A stretch of 6,321 nucleotides of DNA from an uncultured Bacteroidia bacterium (lineage in GTDB: Bacteria > Bacteroidota > Bacteroidia > SpSt-205). The stretch covers positions 1 through 6,321 of the forward strand of contig CALKJV010000008.1 of NCBI GenBank assembly GCA_937995505.1, given 5' to 3'. Shown here one piece after another: positions 6,235 to 6,321 of this stretch. How positions within the stretch are numbered: the stretch's first letter is position 1; every line of letters begins with the position of its first letter. The position numbers and the translations under genes were made by a program. The notes below the pieces were generated by a model. The model ran no database searches. It was not told the origin of the DNA and was given only the letters and a program-made list of their open reading frames with translations.

Positions 6235-6321
6235 AGGGCTTCGTAAAAGGCCTCTCGCCGAAAATCAGGCCATAAGGTAGGCAGAAACACAAACTCTGTA
6301 TAAGCGCATTCCCACAGAAGG
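6186..6321 (-). CDS. uppS: Undecaprenyl diphosphate synthase (isoprenyl transferase), C-terminal 44 residues
   Basis: Only the tail of the gene is in the window; the rest lies beyond base 6321. The visible frame reads LLWECAYTEFVFLPTLWPDF, then RREAFYEALWQYQQRERRFG and RVLS before TAA. This matches the conserved end of cis-prenyltransferases of the UppS family: LLWQxAYxE, the LWPDF block, and the YQxRxRRFG tail. The enzyme adds isopentenyl units to farnesyl diphosphate at the cytoplasmic membrane face to make the C55 carrier for peptidoglycan and surface glycans. Active-site residues in the N-terminal part cannot be checked. Its last 49 bases (6186-6234) also encode the start of BamA in a different frame. 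The order uppS-bamA-skp is a common Bacteroidota arrangement and supports both calls. The operon's promoter must lie outside the window. Confidence 0.93.
   Translation of the reverse strand, partial: LLWECAYTEFVFLPTLWPDFRREAFYEALWQYQQRERRFGRVLS

Noticed and set aside
1..6321. Search by eye for tRNA or rRNA genes, IS ends, CRISPR-like arrays, long repeats and riboswitches
   Set aside because: Nothing was seen; coding genes occupy almost the whole window and leave no non-coding stretch over about 60 bases.

Overview
The window looks like ordinary chromosomal DNA from a member of the Bacteroidota (or the wider FCB group). Three things suggest this. The minus-strand order uppS-bamA-skp is typical of that group. 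The BamA and TyrRS sequences have Bacteroidota-style signatures (FVGGDGIQGFNIDGRE and PWFGGKKPNSL in BamA; GGADQWGNITTG and KFGKS in TyrRS). Start codons also lack convincing Shine-Dalgarno sequences, while TAnnTTTG (Bacteroidota -7 type) boxes sit at the one divergent gene boundary. Base composition is moderately GC-rich by eye. I cannot name a genus.

Layout. Positions 1-1933 (minus strand) hold a tightly packed three-gene unit. In transcription order it is a short, contracted methylmalonyl-CoA mutase small-subunit-like protein (1085-1933), a PAP2 phosphatase (540-1091), and a TerC/Alx-type membrane protein (1-547) cut off by the window edge. Successive genes overlap by 7 and 8 bases, so they are almost certainly co-transcribed and translationally coupled. 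Positions 1934-1991 form a short divergent control region. Tyrosyl-tRNA synthetase, tyrS (plus strand, ending 3251), runs away from it and meets skp tail to tail with two bases between the stop codons.

Positions 3254-6321 (minus strand) carry the cell-envelope operon: the C-terminus of uppS (undecaprenyl diphosphate synthase, cut off by the right edge), bamA (outer-membrane protein insertase) and skp/ompH (periplasmic chaperone). uppS and bamA overlap out of frame by 49 bases; bamA and skp overlap by ATGA. UppS makes the lipid carrier for wall and surface polysaccharides, Skp escorts unfolded outer-membrane proteins, and BamA inserts them. The PAP2 protein in the left unit may act on a related lipid phosphate, but that is inference.

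No stretch over 300 bases lacks a gene. I see no RNA gene, mobile element, CRISPR array or long repeat, and no sign of a new multi-gene system. The most interesting points are the contracted, partnerless mutase-like protein and the paired promoter boxes, which argue for leaderless GTG starts on both sides of the divergent boundary and so a shorter TyrRS than the longest ORF.
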